Below are positions 32,598-44,705 of a DNA stretch of 64,000 nucleotides, in pieces; within the stretch, counting starts at the first letter, position 1, and each line of letters opens with the position of its first letter. The stretch comes from Primulina eburnea (lineage: Eukaryota; Streptophyta; Magnoliopsida; Lamiales; Gesneriaceae). Made by a program: the position numbers and the translations under genes. The notes below the pieces were generated by a model that saw only the letters and a program-made list of their open reading frames with translations, was not told the DNA's origin and made no database searches. The stretch lies in the NCBI RefSeq assembly GCF_022965805.1, contig NC_133105.1, positions 30,892,311 through 30,956,310 on the forward strand, written 5' to 3'.

Positions 32598-33172
32598 ATT
32601 TAGTCCATAGTTTTTATTTTGATAAAAATCATATAATATGCATGCATGGGAGGTGAAAGGTTGGGAGACTACTTTTTGAGTTTTCAAGGCATAGCATGCA
32701 CCTTTTTGACACAACTTTTCCCACAACCAAAAAAAATGGTCTCTCATTCTCTCCTAGCATGAATAGTGCCGAAAATACTATTCACTTTTCTCTCAATTTT
32801 TCTCTCATTCTTGTTCTTCAATTGTTGGAGAATAACACTATCTTCTCTTTGAAAAATCCTCATATTTTTCTAGTGCAAAATGTGAGGGGTTCTAGCTAGT
32901 TAGTGGTGGGCTTGATTTTGAAGGAAAGAAGGAGGCTTGGAGGCTTGTAGATCTTCATGCCATTCAAGAGCTTTGTTGTTTAACAAAAAAGTTGGAGCCA
33001 CAATCAATCTTTTAAAGATTGATAGGTAAAATTCTAAACACACTATGAATGTCATTTTTGTGTTTTATTATATTTGCTACACAAAAGGAGTGGTGGCCGA
33101 AATTTCTATAAAAAATTTGATTTTTTTAACTTCCGTTGCGCTTCCGGTCACCGTAACCGATCCCCTTTCAAG

Positions 33173-33184
33173 TTGTATCAGAGC
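33173..33184 (+). promoter_or_regulatory. Copia primer-binding site
   Basis: TTGTATCAGAGC, one mismatch from the initiator Met tRNA site, two bases after the LTR end. Confidence 0.85.
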
Positions 33185-34882
33185 CAGGTTACGTTTTTTG
33201 TGTAGCATTTACATAATATTATGTTGAGATCGATTTCTAACCGCTTGAGATAATTTTTTGCATAAAAATCGAGGCCATCTTTGGGGAAATTTCGGGCAGC
33301 GTGTCGGGCAGCTCGGGTTTTAATAAAAAAATTTTTTTTTTGTCGCCGGAATCCGGCGACGGCGATGACGGCTAGGGTTTCCAAAAGTGTTTTGGAATAT
33401 CAAAGTGTCATGGGCCTTGAGTTGTTGGGCCATTGGATGGCTAACATGTTTGTAATTTTAATTGGGCCAAAATGTTTTTGGTGAAAAATAAGTTTTTGGG
33501 CCCTTAAGTTTAAAATTACAAAAGTTGCAAATTTTTCTCATGAAATAAATAATTTAAGTTGATCTTTAATTATTTATAGTAAATGGTGATTTACAAGAAA
33601 TTCGGTTATAAATAAATTAATTTGAAAGTAGACAAAGGTGTTTGTATACTTTGTTAATTTAGTTTATAATCGTGGCGGTTAGTGATTGGATAAAGATATA
33701 TAATATTGGATCAATTAATTATTGTGATAATTAATTGATGGTGTATGATATGTGATATTATGCATGAAGGATTATCAAAAGCCCAAGCCCAATTTGCTAG
33801 GTGTATGCAAGGATATTTTGTGTTGAATGATTGTAATAATTATCAATTTATAAAGTGGGTTTGGTTTATGGCCCGTTCCCACCCCATGAGATGTATCCCT
33901 ATTTGCCATGGATATTTATTTGTAAATATTAGTATAGTGGATGATCAAGATTGGAAGATGGTGGCCATGATGATTATGAAGATCGAAGACATGTAAATAT
34001 TGGAAGCTCATGTAATAGTTGCATTTGCATCCCGTACATTTCCCTAGGATTGGACCTAGGCCCGTGTTTAGCTCACACGGTCCGTTAGTATTGGGGCGAT
34101 TGATCATCCTTGTTTGTTTAATGTTTATAATATATGCCTGATATGTTATAAATAATGAGTATGTGCGTTATTATTATGATAATAACAAAGTTGCATGAAT
34201 CCGGCAAACATACGATCAAACATGGCGAGCTTTTAAAAATAAAATTAATGATGAGACCTTTCAAAATTAAAAAACCCTCATTTTGAATAAGATTCAAAAT
34301 TAATATCAAGCCCGAAAAGGGGAATTATAAATTTGTTTATAATTTCCATGTCTTCCATTGACAATGGGTGCATGATGAACGCTACCCGTACTCGGGGCTC
34401 GGCTCATATTATTGGGGGAGCTTTGGGTGCCGGAAAGCTGTGACATCCATTGACATGGTGATGTGAACTACGTGGAACTCCCATGATTTCGGCTCATATT
34501 ATTGGGGGAACTCATGGCGACCGTCCATTAAGGTTCAACATCGATGTGTAAGGCTTGAAACGTGAAGATGAACGACGTCATATTATTGGGTCCTAATCAA
34601 ACGTGAGACAAAAGTTTACGTTAAGGGTTGCATTGTGATGCAATTGGAAACTACCTTTTAGGAATTGTGATTGGCTGATATTATTCGGGATCATAATTCG
34701 CTAATTGAACCTTACGTACCTACTGAGGAAATGAGTTTCCCGTTTTCACTAGAGGGTAGTGAAAGATGTCAAAACAGTGAGAGCAAATATTTATGAAGTA
34801 AAAGTCCAAACTTCATATCTTACTAAATATTTTAAAATAGTCATCAACATTTATCTGTTTCACTTTTCAGTACAAATTGACA
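33185..34882 (+). other. Copia untranslated leader, 1.7 kb
   Basis: No convincing gene. The 83-codon frame at 33745-33996 has no recognisable motif. Near its 3' end the phrase CTCATATTATTGGG recurs at about 34403, 34493, 34578 (variant) and 34675 (variant GATATTATTCGGG), spaced 85-97 bp. Confidence 0.7.
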
Positions 34883-35017
34883 ATGTCTTCGATTCGCAAT
34901 CCGATATCCATAATACTCGACAAACACATATTAACTGGACCTAATTACCTCACTTGGACTAAGAAACCTGAAAATCGTCTTGAATTCGGAAAGGATAGCA
35001 TATACACTGACTGAGTC

Positions 35018-35486
35018 TGTAACGACCCATTACAGGCCCAGTGGACCGCCCATACGGCCCACTGCCCCGATCGACCCAAGGCTATCCCGATCTTGGGGTC
35101 CCTCTATGGGGCCTTAGCCCCTCTGGAACTCTTCCCTCACGGGCTTTCCATAGGCGTCGTACGGGTTACTCATAGAACTCCTCCAGCCCATGAACTGGAG
35201 TCTGTGTCTTCCCAGGATCGAACCTAAGACCACATGGATATATAGGTACTTAGCACAATCCTGGTACCAATTGAGCTAGTAGCTCAATTGGTACCAAGTC
35301 TCTTTGAACAATGTACTTAAGCCAGGAGGTCATGGGTTCGAGACTTGGGGAGGTATCACTCCACCAACCTGGTGTGGAGAGTCCTATGAGTAACGATGCC
35401 TATGGAAAGCCCGTGAGGGAAGAGTTCCAGAGGGTCTAAGGCCCATAGAGCAGAGCCCAAGATCGAGATAGCCTTGGGTCGTTACA
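35018..35486. mobile_element. Foldback tRNA-like element FB1
   Basis: Begins TGTAACGACCCATTACA and ends GGGTCGTTACA. The two halves are inverted copies meeting at the perfect palindrome 35263-35295 (GGTACC...GGTACC, single central G at 35279). Each arm carries tRNA-promoter-like boxes: TAGCTCAATTGG (A-box-like, 35280) and GGGTTCGAGACT (B-box-like, about 35334). The right arm lacks the terminal 45-bp CAGTGGGCC-type segment. GAGTC precedes it (35013-35017). Confidence 0.8.
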
Positions 35487-35504
35487 ATAAAAGGCGCCTT
35501 TTAT
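35487..35504. repeat. Perfect palindrome joining FB1 and FB2
   Basis: Eighteen bases, ATAAAAGGCGCCTTTTAT. With the adjoining element ends it forms a 40-bp perfect palindrome centred on GGCGCC. Confidence 0.9.
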
Positions 35505-35977
35505 TGTAACGACCCATTACAGGCCCAGTGGACCGCCCATACGGCCCACTGCCCCGATCGACCCAAGGCTATCCTGATCTTGGGCTCCCTCTATGGGGCC
35601 TTTTCCCTCACGGGCTTTCCATAGGCATCGTACGGGTTACTCATAGAACTCCTCCAGCCCATGAACTGGAGTCCGTGCCTTCCCAGAATGGAACCCAAGA
35701 CCTCCCTGGATATAAGGTACTTGGCAACATATCTGGTACCAATTGAGCTATATGTTTCCAAGTACCTTATATCCAAGGAGGTCTTGGGTTCCATTCTGGA
35801 AAGGCACGGACTCCAGTTCATGGGCTGGAGGAGTTCTATGAGTAACCCGTACGATGCCTATGGAAAGCTCGTGAGGGAAAAGGCCCCATAGAGGGAGCCC
35901 AAGATCTGGGTAGCCTTGGGTCGATCGGGGCAGTGGGCCGTATGGGCGCTCCACTGGGCCTGTAATGGGTCGTTACA
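35505..35977. mobile_element. Foldback tRNA-like element FB2
   Basis: Arms are inverted copies of about 220 bp with the TGTAACGACCC/GGGTCGTTACA ends. The centre is asymmetrical: the right arm has lost the A-box-like part (gap near 35751). GAGTC follows at 35978-35982, so FB1, the spacer and FB2 share one target duplication. Confidence 0.8.
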
Positions 35978-36711
35978 GAGTCGCCCCCTGTTGAGGCTCC
36001 GACTGACTGCAATCCTGAGGAATTGCAGGCTTACAAGGAATGGTGTGACCATGACTTGATAGCCAGGTGTTATATGCTGACTTCTATGAATGATGAGCTG
36101 CAGAGGCGTTTTGAGGATGCAAAGAATGCTGCTGACATTCATAAGCACCTCAAAGAGCTCTTTGGTGAGCAGATTCGGCCTCTTAGGCATGCTACCGTCA
36201 AGGAGCTGATCACTATGCGCATGCGAGATGGGGCCTCGGTCCATGAGCATGGCCTGAAGTTGATTGGGCTCGTGGATAAGCTCGTTGGCATGGATATGAT
36301 CTTGCCTTCGGAGTTGACCACCGACGTTTTGCTATTATCATTGCCTAGCTCATTTGATCCTTTTGTGGTGAACTTCAACATGAACAAGATGGAGCCGACC
36401 CTTGAGGAGTTGGTGAATATGCTTGTTACGTTTGAATCAACCATCAAGAAAGAGAAGTTGGTTCTTTATGTGGGTTCTTAATCTGGTACGAAGATTGATC
36501 CATATGGGAAGGGAAAGAAGAGTTCTTTCCAACGTCCCAAGAAGAACGTGCCCTTGATGAGGCAATCTCCGAATCCCGTTGTGGCGGCCACACCAGTTAA
36601 TGCTGACAAGACTAGTGATGTTTGTCATCACTGCAAGAAGCCTGGACATTGGAGGCGAAATTGCAAGGAATATCTGGCCCAGAAAAGTTCTGGAATCGGT
36701 ATGTTCTAAAT

Positions 36712-37245
36712 TGAAGTAAACATTTCAATTAACTCTACTTCTTGGGTATTGGATACCGGATGTGGATCACATCTCTGTAATGTGTTACAGGTGATGGGAA
36801 GAAGTAGAAAGCTTAAGGGAAGGTGAGACCTTCTTGAGAATGGCTATGGAGCAAGAGTTGCTGCCAAGACCTTAAGAAATGTTTACTTATTGTTGAACAA
36901 TGATTTTAAGTTAATTTTTAAGAGATGTTTTGTTTGTACCCTTTTGGTGAAAAACATTATTTCCATTTCTATTGTGATAAAAATGGATATTCTTGTTTAT
37001 TTAGCAGAGGTGTTTGCAACATTTACAAGAATGAATGTTTAATTGGTACTTGAGAACTTGAAAACGATCTCTATAACTTAAAATTGAAAGATATTCCATT
37101 AAATGTCCATACAAAGGTAGACACCATATGAGATATGGATGTGTAAGTCTCCCAAATATTCCTATCTTAGAATATGGGGAGCCCTGCTTATTTGAAGCAG
37201 GTAGTGGGAGATAAATTGGATAGTCGATCCATTTTATGGTACTTT
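36712..37245 (+). pseudogene. Copia aspartic protease and integrase-N remnant
   Basis: The frame after gag keeps the protease motif WVLDTGCGSHLCN (Asp about 36752). Downstream stops accumulate and the text degenerates into gag-pre-integrase-like sequence (LENLKT, DILV). Foldback FB3 then interrupts. Confidence 0.7.
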
Positions 37246-37736
37246 TGTAACGACCCATTACAGGCCTAGTGGACCGCCCATACGGCCCACTGCCAACCGA
37301 CCCAAGGCTATCCCGATCTTGGGCTCCCTCTATGGGGCCTTTGTCCCTCACGGGCTTTCCATAGGCGTCGTATGGTTACTCATAGGATCTCCCCCTCCCT
37401 ACCAAGGGGTTTCTTTCGCCTCCCCAGGAATCGATCCCATGACCTATAGGATAAGTACATAGAGTCTTGAAACCTGGTACCAATTGAGCTACTAGCTCAA
37501 TTGGTACCAGGATTGTGCCAAGTATCTATATATCCATGTGATCTTGGGTTCGATCCTGGGGAGGCACAAACTTAAGTTCATGGGCTTAAGAGTTCTATGA
37601 GTAACCCGTACGACGCCTATGGAAAGCCCGTGAGGGACAAGGCCCCAGAGAGGGACCCCAAGATCGGGATAGCCTTGGGTCGATCGGGGCAGTGGGCCGT
37701 ATGGGCGGTCCACTGGGCCTGTAATGGGTCGTTACA
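37246..37736. mobile_element. Foldback tRNA-like element FB3 with TSD ACTTT
   Basis: 491 bp, ends TGTAACGACCC and GGGTCGTTACA, flanked by ACTTT at 37241-37245 and 37737-37741. The centre is a palindrome about 37476-37508 (single central C at 37492). The right arm has A-box-like TAGCTCAATTGG (37493) and B-box-like GGGTTCGATCCT (about 37546). It is the clearest single copy of the family. Confidence 0.87.
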
Positions 37737-39579
37737 ACTTTATGGAATATCCAAGGAATTAAGTTGAATATTATTTCTATCATCCCCTAGAAACAAAAGT
37801 GTTTGTTTCTAGGAATGCAACCTTTTTGGAAAGGGAATTTCTATTGGATAGAAAATGGGAGATGATAGAACTCGAAGAGGTTCGAGAAACACCCACAATT
37901 ATAGAACCCACACCCGAAGAGCCAAGTGAGGAGATACAAGCTCCTAAAAGATCCGAGAAAGTCTCGAAACCACCTATGAGGGATGGTCAGCTTCTTGAAG
38001 AGGGCCATGATGAGCCTAACCATGGATGTGATCCATGGACCTTCAAGGAAGTGTTATCTGATGCCGATTCATCCAAATGGCTTGAAGCTATGGAATCTGA
38101 GATGAATTCCATGCATTCGAACCAAGTGTGGGATCTTATAGATCCATCTGAGGGAACGGTTTCCCATAGGGACTTGGGGCGGATGGGAAGGTATTGACCT
38201 TCAAGGCGCGATTGGTGGCAAAAGGATATACTCAAAGACAAGGAGTTGACTTTGAGGAAACCTTTTCACCAGTTGCAATGTTCAAGTCTATAAGGATATT
38301 GCTAGCCATAGCTGCATAGTATGACTATGAGATATGGCAGATGGATGTCAAGACAGTCCTTTCTTAATGGGGATATTAAGAAAGTGATTTACATGTCTCA
38401 ACCTGAAGGGTTTACATCTGTCGGAAGTGAGCATATGGTATGCAAACTTCAGAGATCTATTTATGGTCTAAAGCAGGCATCTAGAAGTTGGAACCTTAGA
38501 TTCGCTGGTACAATCAAAGAGTTTGATTTACTAAGAATCCTGAGGAACCCTGTGTGTATAAGAAGGTCAGTGGGAGTGTTGTGACATTCCTGGTGCTTTA
38601 TGTTGATGACATTCTACTCATTAGGAATGATGTAGGAATGTTGCAATCAACTAAGATATGGTTAGCGAGTAAGTTCTCGATGCAGGACTTGGGTGAAGCA
38701 TCTTTTGTATTGGGAATACAGATCTATAGAGATAGATCGAGAAGATTGCTTGGTCTCACCCAGTCCATCTACATTGATACCATCGTGAAGCCATTCTCGA
38801 TGGATGAGTCCAAGAGAGGACATCTACCAAAGTGTCATGGCGTGTCCCTATCCAAGTCTGTCTCCCAAGACTGATGCAGAGATAGCGGCGATGACAAGCA
38901 TTCTTTATGCATCTGCGATTGGTAGCATCATGTATGGGATGATATCTACACGTCCTGACGTGGCTTTCGCACTAAGTGTAGTGAGTAGATATCAATCGAA
39001 CCCTGGTCTTCCACACCTAAAAGCTGTGAAAGACATCCTCAAGTAGTGTAGAAGGACCAATAAGTTGTTCTTGGTCTATGGGGTGGAGAACTGAAATTGG
39101 AAGGCTATACCGACTCTAGCTTCCAAAGCGATATCGATGACTCGAAGTCAACCTCTGGTTTTGTATTCATGCTCTATGGTGCTGCTGTCTCTTAGAAAAG
39201 TTCCAAGCAAGACAATACTGCGGATTCCAGCACAGAGGCCGAATACATTGCTGAATCGGATGCAGCAAGGGAGGCTGTTTGGATAAGGAATTTCATCCAA
39301 GAGTTGGGCGTTATTCCTAATGGAGTTTCTCCTATCCCGGTGTTGTGTGACAACACGGGAGCTTTAGCTCAAGCAAAGGAGCCAAGGTCTCATCAGAAAT
39401 CCAAACTAGTATTGAGAAAGTACCACATCCTCGGAGAGATTGTGGAAAGAGAAGTGTCTATCGACAAAGTCGGCTTCGCAGACAATGTTGTTGATCCACT
39501 AGCTAAGCCTTTACCGGGACCATTATTCGACAAGCATCGCGAATCAATGGGTTTAAAGCATATGGGTAGTTGGCTCTAG
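37737..39579 (+). pseudogene. Copia integrase C-terminus, RT and RNase H remnant
   Basis: The integrase core is missing. Text resumes at the integrase-RT linker (FVSRNATFLEREF), then RT: WLEAMESEMNSM, FLNGDIKKVIYMSQPEGF, YGLKQASRSW and the catalytic YVDDILLI (38602). RNase H retains STEAEYIAESDAAREAVW (39229-39284) and ends KHRESMGLKH...W at 39579. Stops and frameshifts lie near 38198, 38320, 38560, 38870 and 39045. Non-functional. Confidence 0.87.
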
Positions 39580-39582
39580 TGC

Positions 39583-39592
39583 AAGTGGGAGA
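39583..39592 (+). promoter_or_regulatory. Copia polypurine tract
   Basis: AAGTGGGAGA, one base before the 3' LTR. Confidence 0.85.
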
Positions 39593-39593
39593 T

Positions 39594-41718
39594 TGTTAGA
39601 GTAGGTGCCCGTCGAGCCAAGTGTTGGCCGAGTGTTCACAATGAAACTCTATGTATAAGCAATCTTTATTTTAGTAATATTTGAAATTATTACTTTGGCA
39701 CATCTTTATCTGTATACCCATGCTAGTTGCATAGATAAAGCCCTTGAATATACAAATAGTAGAAAGAATATGAGATGCTCATATGATGAGTATCATGAAA
39801 CTCATATTTGTAATACTGTATATTCTAAACGGTTCCTAGTCGATTCAGCCGCCACTAAGAAGGATATAGGCCGCTAGAGTTCGAGAGTAGTATCTGCGAT
39901 GTGAGTACCATGTTTCATTGGTAGGGGACATTGTGATGTCCGAACATGCAGATAGGTGCTCCTTGTAGAGTGCACTGAACAACCCTCCATTAAAAAACTT
40001 TCCAAGTGGTTCTTACTTATCGAGTGGAAGTGTCCTAGTTTATGGTTGTACACCATTAGTACTTATGACCCGGGACAACATTGAGACTCTATGTGCTAGA
40101 ATTACACTTTGACTTGTTTACCGACTCTCATGGGGTCATCAGGTGGCAAGGTTGGGTGTTCTGTCGAAACACATAGGAGTCGATGTATTGTAGTCGGGGA
40201 TTCACCGCTTACCTTCGGGTATGGATATCCTATGTGTTATCATGTGTATGTAGGTTGAAATCTCTGGCCAGAGTATGGTGGTAATTATGAAAGGGGTTTC
40301 ATAGATTACACCATCGATGCAACTACGACATGACACATAGTATCGATTCATTGACAACTCTCGATAAACCAATGGTTGTGGAATCGGTCGGGATATATGA
40401 GTTGAAGGGACCGTACTGTACGCTAACCATAATAGAATGGTTCTTGCAGGCACTATCATTTGATACCTAGGGAATCATGTAAGCGATGCTGCTAGGCGTT
40501 TAACATGATTGGATGGGTACTATCAGACTTGAGTTATGACATTCTTGTTATCAAGGTGTTGATAAGTAAGAATGGAGCAATTGGGGTATGCTCGTATAAG
40601 GACATGTTTAGTCCGAATCACATGGAGATGTGAACCCACGGCTAGTTGTATCAATGAACCATTGAGGGCCACACAAGTAATAGCTTTCTAGATCCCGTTG
40701 AGAAGTAAAAAATAGTTCAATGTGTTGAACGGCTTATAAAGGAGTTTACAAGCGTAAGGAAAATTAGAAGTATGACTTCTATAAAGGAGAAACTAGTTCA
40801 ATGTGTTGAACGACTTATAAATGAGTTTATAAGTGTAAAGAAAAATAGAAGTATGACTTCTATGAGAGAAATGTAAATTTTAATTTATGGAAGTGTTCCT
40901 AAATTAAAATTTGGCCAAGTGAATAATGTATTTGAAAATTGTGATTTTCATAAACATTATTATGGACTAAATTAAATTAATTCAAGTGTTGAATTAATTA
41001 AACACTAGTGGACCTAGTAGAGTCCAAATAATTAAATTAATTCAAGTGTTGAATTAATTAAATATTATTGAGTCTTGTAGAGCTCAATTTAAATTAATTA
41101 TTTAACTAGTGGGACTTGGGTAAATTCAAGTAATGTTTAATTAGTCTCAAATATGTTTGAGATAATTAAATTTAGTCCATGGTTTTTATTTTGATAAAAA
41201 CCATATAATATGCATGCATGGGAGGTGAAAGGTTGGGAGACTACTTTTTGAGTTTTCAAGGCATAGCATGCACCTTTTTGACACAACTTTTCCCACAACC
41301 AAAAAAAAGGTCTCTCCTTCTCTCCTAGCATGAATATTGCCGAAAATACTATTCACTTTTCTCTCAATTTTTCTCTCATTCTTGTTCTTCAATTGTTGGA
41401 GAATAACACTATCTTCTCTTTGAAAAATCCTCATGGGTTCTAGCTAGTTAGTGGTGGGCTTGATTTTGAAGGAAAGAAGGAGGCTTGGAGGCTTGTAGAT
41501 CTTCATGCCATTCAAGAGCTTTGTTGTTTAACAACAAAGTTGGAGCCACAATCAATCTTTTAAAGATTGATAGGTAAAATTCTAAACACACTATGAATGT
41601 CATTTTTGTGTTTTATTGTATTTGCTACACAAAAGGAGTGGTGGCCGAAATTTCTATAAAAAATTTTATTTTTTTAACTTCCGTTGCGCTTCCGGTCACC
41701 GTAACCGATCCCCTTTCA
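39594..41718 (+). repeat. Copia 3' LTR
   Basis: 2,125 bp, uninterrupted; it shows the empty site of solo LTR S near 40560. It carries a 23-bp deletion near 41434 relative to the 5' LTR. Followed by the duplicated TAGCT. Confidence 0.92.
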
Positions 41719-42009
41719 TAGCTATAGGCCTAGCTTTAGTAGGAATTTTTTCCTCAATAAAATCATCCGTATAAGGCAGACTAACTTGATGTTTATTCCT
41801 GTTCCAAAAGGCATTAGGAACATCAGCACAAATTTCTTTAGATATATTTTCTGAAATAATTTTTATTTTTTCTTGAATTTTCTCAGAATTTATTTTCTCT
41901 TTAATATTGTTAAAAAGAACTTCATCTTTTAATGAAGTGACAAAATTTTCTTTATTGTTTACTATTTTTTGTAAAATATTTATAGATTTTGAAACAGGTA
42001 CAGTGGTAA
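41719..42009 (-). pseudogene. EPRV pol linker before RT, second copy
   Basis: Minus-strand continuation of the RT at 29672 across the copia insertion (IPTKARPIAM toward the RT start). Upstream text (VSKSINILQKIVNNKENFV) is open here, whereas the first copy has a stop. At about 42009 the viral sequence flips to the plus strand, the same inverted junction as at 6409. Confidence 0.85.
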
Positions 42010-43037
42010 AGCCGAAGGGTAAGGTAGGGATAAATCCTTGACTGTATCTACTAAATTCTTGAATGGATAAAATAATACGATCTTTTAACAAGGATAAATC
42101 TTCAAGTAGTAATACTAAAAATAAAGAATTAATTATTTCTGAAAATTTCGAGAAAAATATTCAAAACTGGAAATTACCAGTATCTTCTAATACGAAGATA
42201 TATAGATCTAAAGGATTTAATTTTAAATCTGACTATATTATAAAAACTATAGAAGAAGCTATTCCCCTAAAAGGATGATATGATTCTTTCAGTTTGTTAT
42301 CTCAAAATCTTATAAATATTCATATGAAATCTTATAAATTTATGCATCTGGGTATGATTCAAGTAGGTTTAAAACCTCTTACCAGATTAGGTTTAAATAC
42401 TTCTGCCTTAATTTTAGTAAGAGATCAAAGGCATAACAAATTTGAAGATTCCTTATTAGGAATAATAGAGTCCTCATTATGTGAAGGACCAATACATTTT
42501 AGATTTTTTCTCAATTTCCCAATTTCTCTTTCTGATCCAAATTTCATGAAAGCCCTCACATTAAATATAAAAACTGAAGGCTTCGATATGATAGATGGTA
42601 CAGAAAATGTTGTTCTATTATATAGAATTTGTTATAAAGTTATGAATTCTACAATCTCTAATTTTAGATTTAATACTAATCAAATTAGTTCTAAAAGAGG
42701 AGAAACTACTCTCTTTATTACCGATATTAATAAAAGTAATATTATGATTCCCAAACAATAAATTGGAATCAGGTTACTTTACCAGAAATCTGGAAAATGG
42801 AGAATATTGCTCCTACTATCAAAGAAGAATCTAGAAAACTAGAAAGTATAGTTCAATATGTAGATGGTGATGTTGAAATAAAATTCTCATCCCAAAGACA
42901 TTTACGGATCAAACTCCCAGAAGAAAGTAGAAATTCTACTTCTTCTATATCTGATTTTGAAAAAATTAGTATATCTGGTCTTCAAAAGACTAAAGATAAT
43001 ATATCTCAACCAGAATATAAGGTTGATCTTCCTGAAT
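42010..43037 (+). pseudogene. EPRV leader and movement protein, second plus-strand copy
   Basis: ATG 42063. A TGA at about 42276 breaks the N-terminal third. The core (42294-42761) is open with GMIQVGLKPLTRLGLNTSA; an A deletion near 42757 shifts the frame before the C-terminal segment (42797-43037). It ends in TGAAT, the duplication of element C, and continues as coat at 51062. Confidence 0.86.
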
Positions 43038-44622
43038 TGTGGGGACCCGGACGCTAATCATGTTCTTAATCGTCATTGGGACTAATTAATTATTTATAGT
43101 AAACAGGGTCTAAATTTTTTTTTAAAATACGGAAGGTAATGAAATCAAACTCCTATACATATCAGTATAAAAGTATAAATCTGATAAAATATACAATCAT
43201 ACATACTCAGGTTAAACAACTACTATCAAGTGTTTAAACCCTAGCTCTAGTACAAGTCCGGTATCACCACTCTAATCTCGGTCTGTCTTCACCTCTGTGA
43301 CCCTGTACCTGTCCCACCTGTTGTCATGCACACGTACAAACAAGACAACAGCCGGATAACTCCGGTGAGATATAAATATCCCAGTATAAACAATGTATTA
43401 AATGCATTCATATAAAACATATATAAAAGCATAAACAAACATCAAAACATGTATCCAATCTGACTATCGTGATCTAATCTTATCTTATCTCAAATCTAGG
43501 GATCCCAATCTAATTTAGACTTTGGTATTCTGTATCGAGTGTCTGAGATAGACGTCGATCTACATCTAAAGCTCTTCGATACACCGTAAGTCTAGAGTCT
43601 TATCGGTTCTGAGAAAGACTCGGCGGTTCTGCCCTAGCTAGGCTGATCTGCCCTAGACTCGGACTCTGACTCTGTTCTAAGTCAATACATTAACATATCA
43701 ATCTGATAATCTGCAAATATGAATGCAATAAAATAAAGTATGTGATTTAGGGAAACTCAAGTCAAACCTAACTCGAGTTGTGCAATCTCGAATCAACATT
43801 TATTTATACCTTTCTTGCTGTCGTTCTGATACAATCGAAGTCTTGATTCAAAGTCTGTCACTGTTCAATCTGGCAATGACAATATCAATATTCTGTATCA
43901 ATATTCTATTCTCAATTCAATACTGAATTTGATCAATCTGAATTTAATTCAAATCAACGGTATAACGGCACAATCTCAATATCCCGTCAACACAATACCA
44001 CCAGATATCAATTACAAATCATAACCCATCTCTGATACAATACATAATCAATCAATAATCCAAATCTGTCCGATTTTCAATCAATATAATCAGAAAATCA
44101 TTACAATTCCATAATCAGTCTGTTCTTCGATCTTACTTCGATTCTACGATGTCTAACATGTCCAGAACACCATATATGAATTATATCAAATTCCTACAAC
44201 ATCATATTTTCAAATGATACCAGAATTCAATAAAACTTACGTCCTATAGTAGCTGTCGACGAGAGGAGTATAGCACCGTGTCCGGATTCAAATTCTGATA
44301 AACGGTTGCGTCACAATCAAATTTTCTACAATATAATGAAGCTTAGGAATTTAAAAGATGGAGTTTCGGCTTTTTGCTTCTGAATCTCGTGAAGAATGAA
44401 GGAGATTTCAATTTTATATATGCATGGTGTGACAAGTGTCCTCCAATCCATAATTGCACTTTAGACCCTGAATTCTTCACTATTTACAAATTGGCCCCCG
44501 CTCAGTCTTTTAATTCAATTTCAATCCTAATTAAAAACAAAAACCGTGGAATATAATTCATCATTCCAAAATTCGTAAATTAAATAATCTCAGATTAAAG
44601 CGATATAATCTCGGGCCTTACA
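43038..44622 (-). repeat. Element C 3' LTR (left)
   Basis: 1,585 bp, no hairpin cluster of the ACCGC type. Contains the shared CCGGATAACTCCGGTGAG block (plus strand, about 43353-43370). Confidence 0.93.
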
Positions 44623-44640
44623 ATTCTCCCCCTCTGAGAC
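44623..44640 (-). promoter_or_regulatory. Element C polypurine tract
   Basis: Minus strand GTCTCAGAGGGGGAGAAT abuts the 3' LTR. Confidence 0.88.
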
Positions 44641-44705
44641 ATGATTTCGTCCTCGAAATCTCAAGCAATCATATCCCAGTCAATCAAATCAGATATAACC
44701 GAAAC

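Larger units (their letters stand above)
29673..33170 (+). repeat. Copia 5' LTR, split by a solo LTR
   Basis: 3,498 bp in total; about 2,143 bp without the nested insertion and its duplication, close to the 2,125 bp of the 3' LTR. It holds a comb of hairpins (32143-32597) and a TATA-like CATATAATATG near 32629. Confidence 0.9.
34883..36711 (+). pseudogene. Copia gag, interrupted by foldback elements
   Basis: ATG 34883 starts a gag N-terminus (ILDKHILTGPNYLTW). An extra base near 34955 shifts the frame. At 35018 gag is interrupted by a foldback composite flanked by GAGTC and resumes at 35983. The second part (36023-36480) is a UBN2-type gag core (EELQAYKEWCDHDLIARCYML and related), stopped by TAA at 36479-36481. 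A zinc knuckle CHHCKKPGHWRRNC follows in frame (about 36619-36665). Gag would package element RNA. Confidence 0.85.
29673..41718 (+). mobile_element. Degraded Ty1/copia element with nested insertions
   Basis: Spans 12,046 bp between duplicated TAGCT (29668-29672 and 41719-41723). LTRs begin TGTTAGAGTAGG and end CCCCTTTCA. It contains a 1,350-bp solo LTR in the 5' LTR and three foldback elements in the interior. Gag, protease, RT and RNase H remnants are in copia order, but most of integrase is gone and all frames are broken. Confidence 0.92.

Noticed and set aside
33745..33996. 83-residue open frame in the copia leader
   Set aside because: No motif, no homolog recognised, lies in an untranslated leader and is AT-rich.
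35280..35345. tRNA gene in foldback element
   Set aside because: A- and B-box-like motifs are present, but the A box has a mismatch and no cloverleaf acceptor or anticodon stem can be drawn; the other arm is its mirror image.
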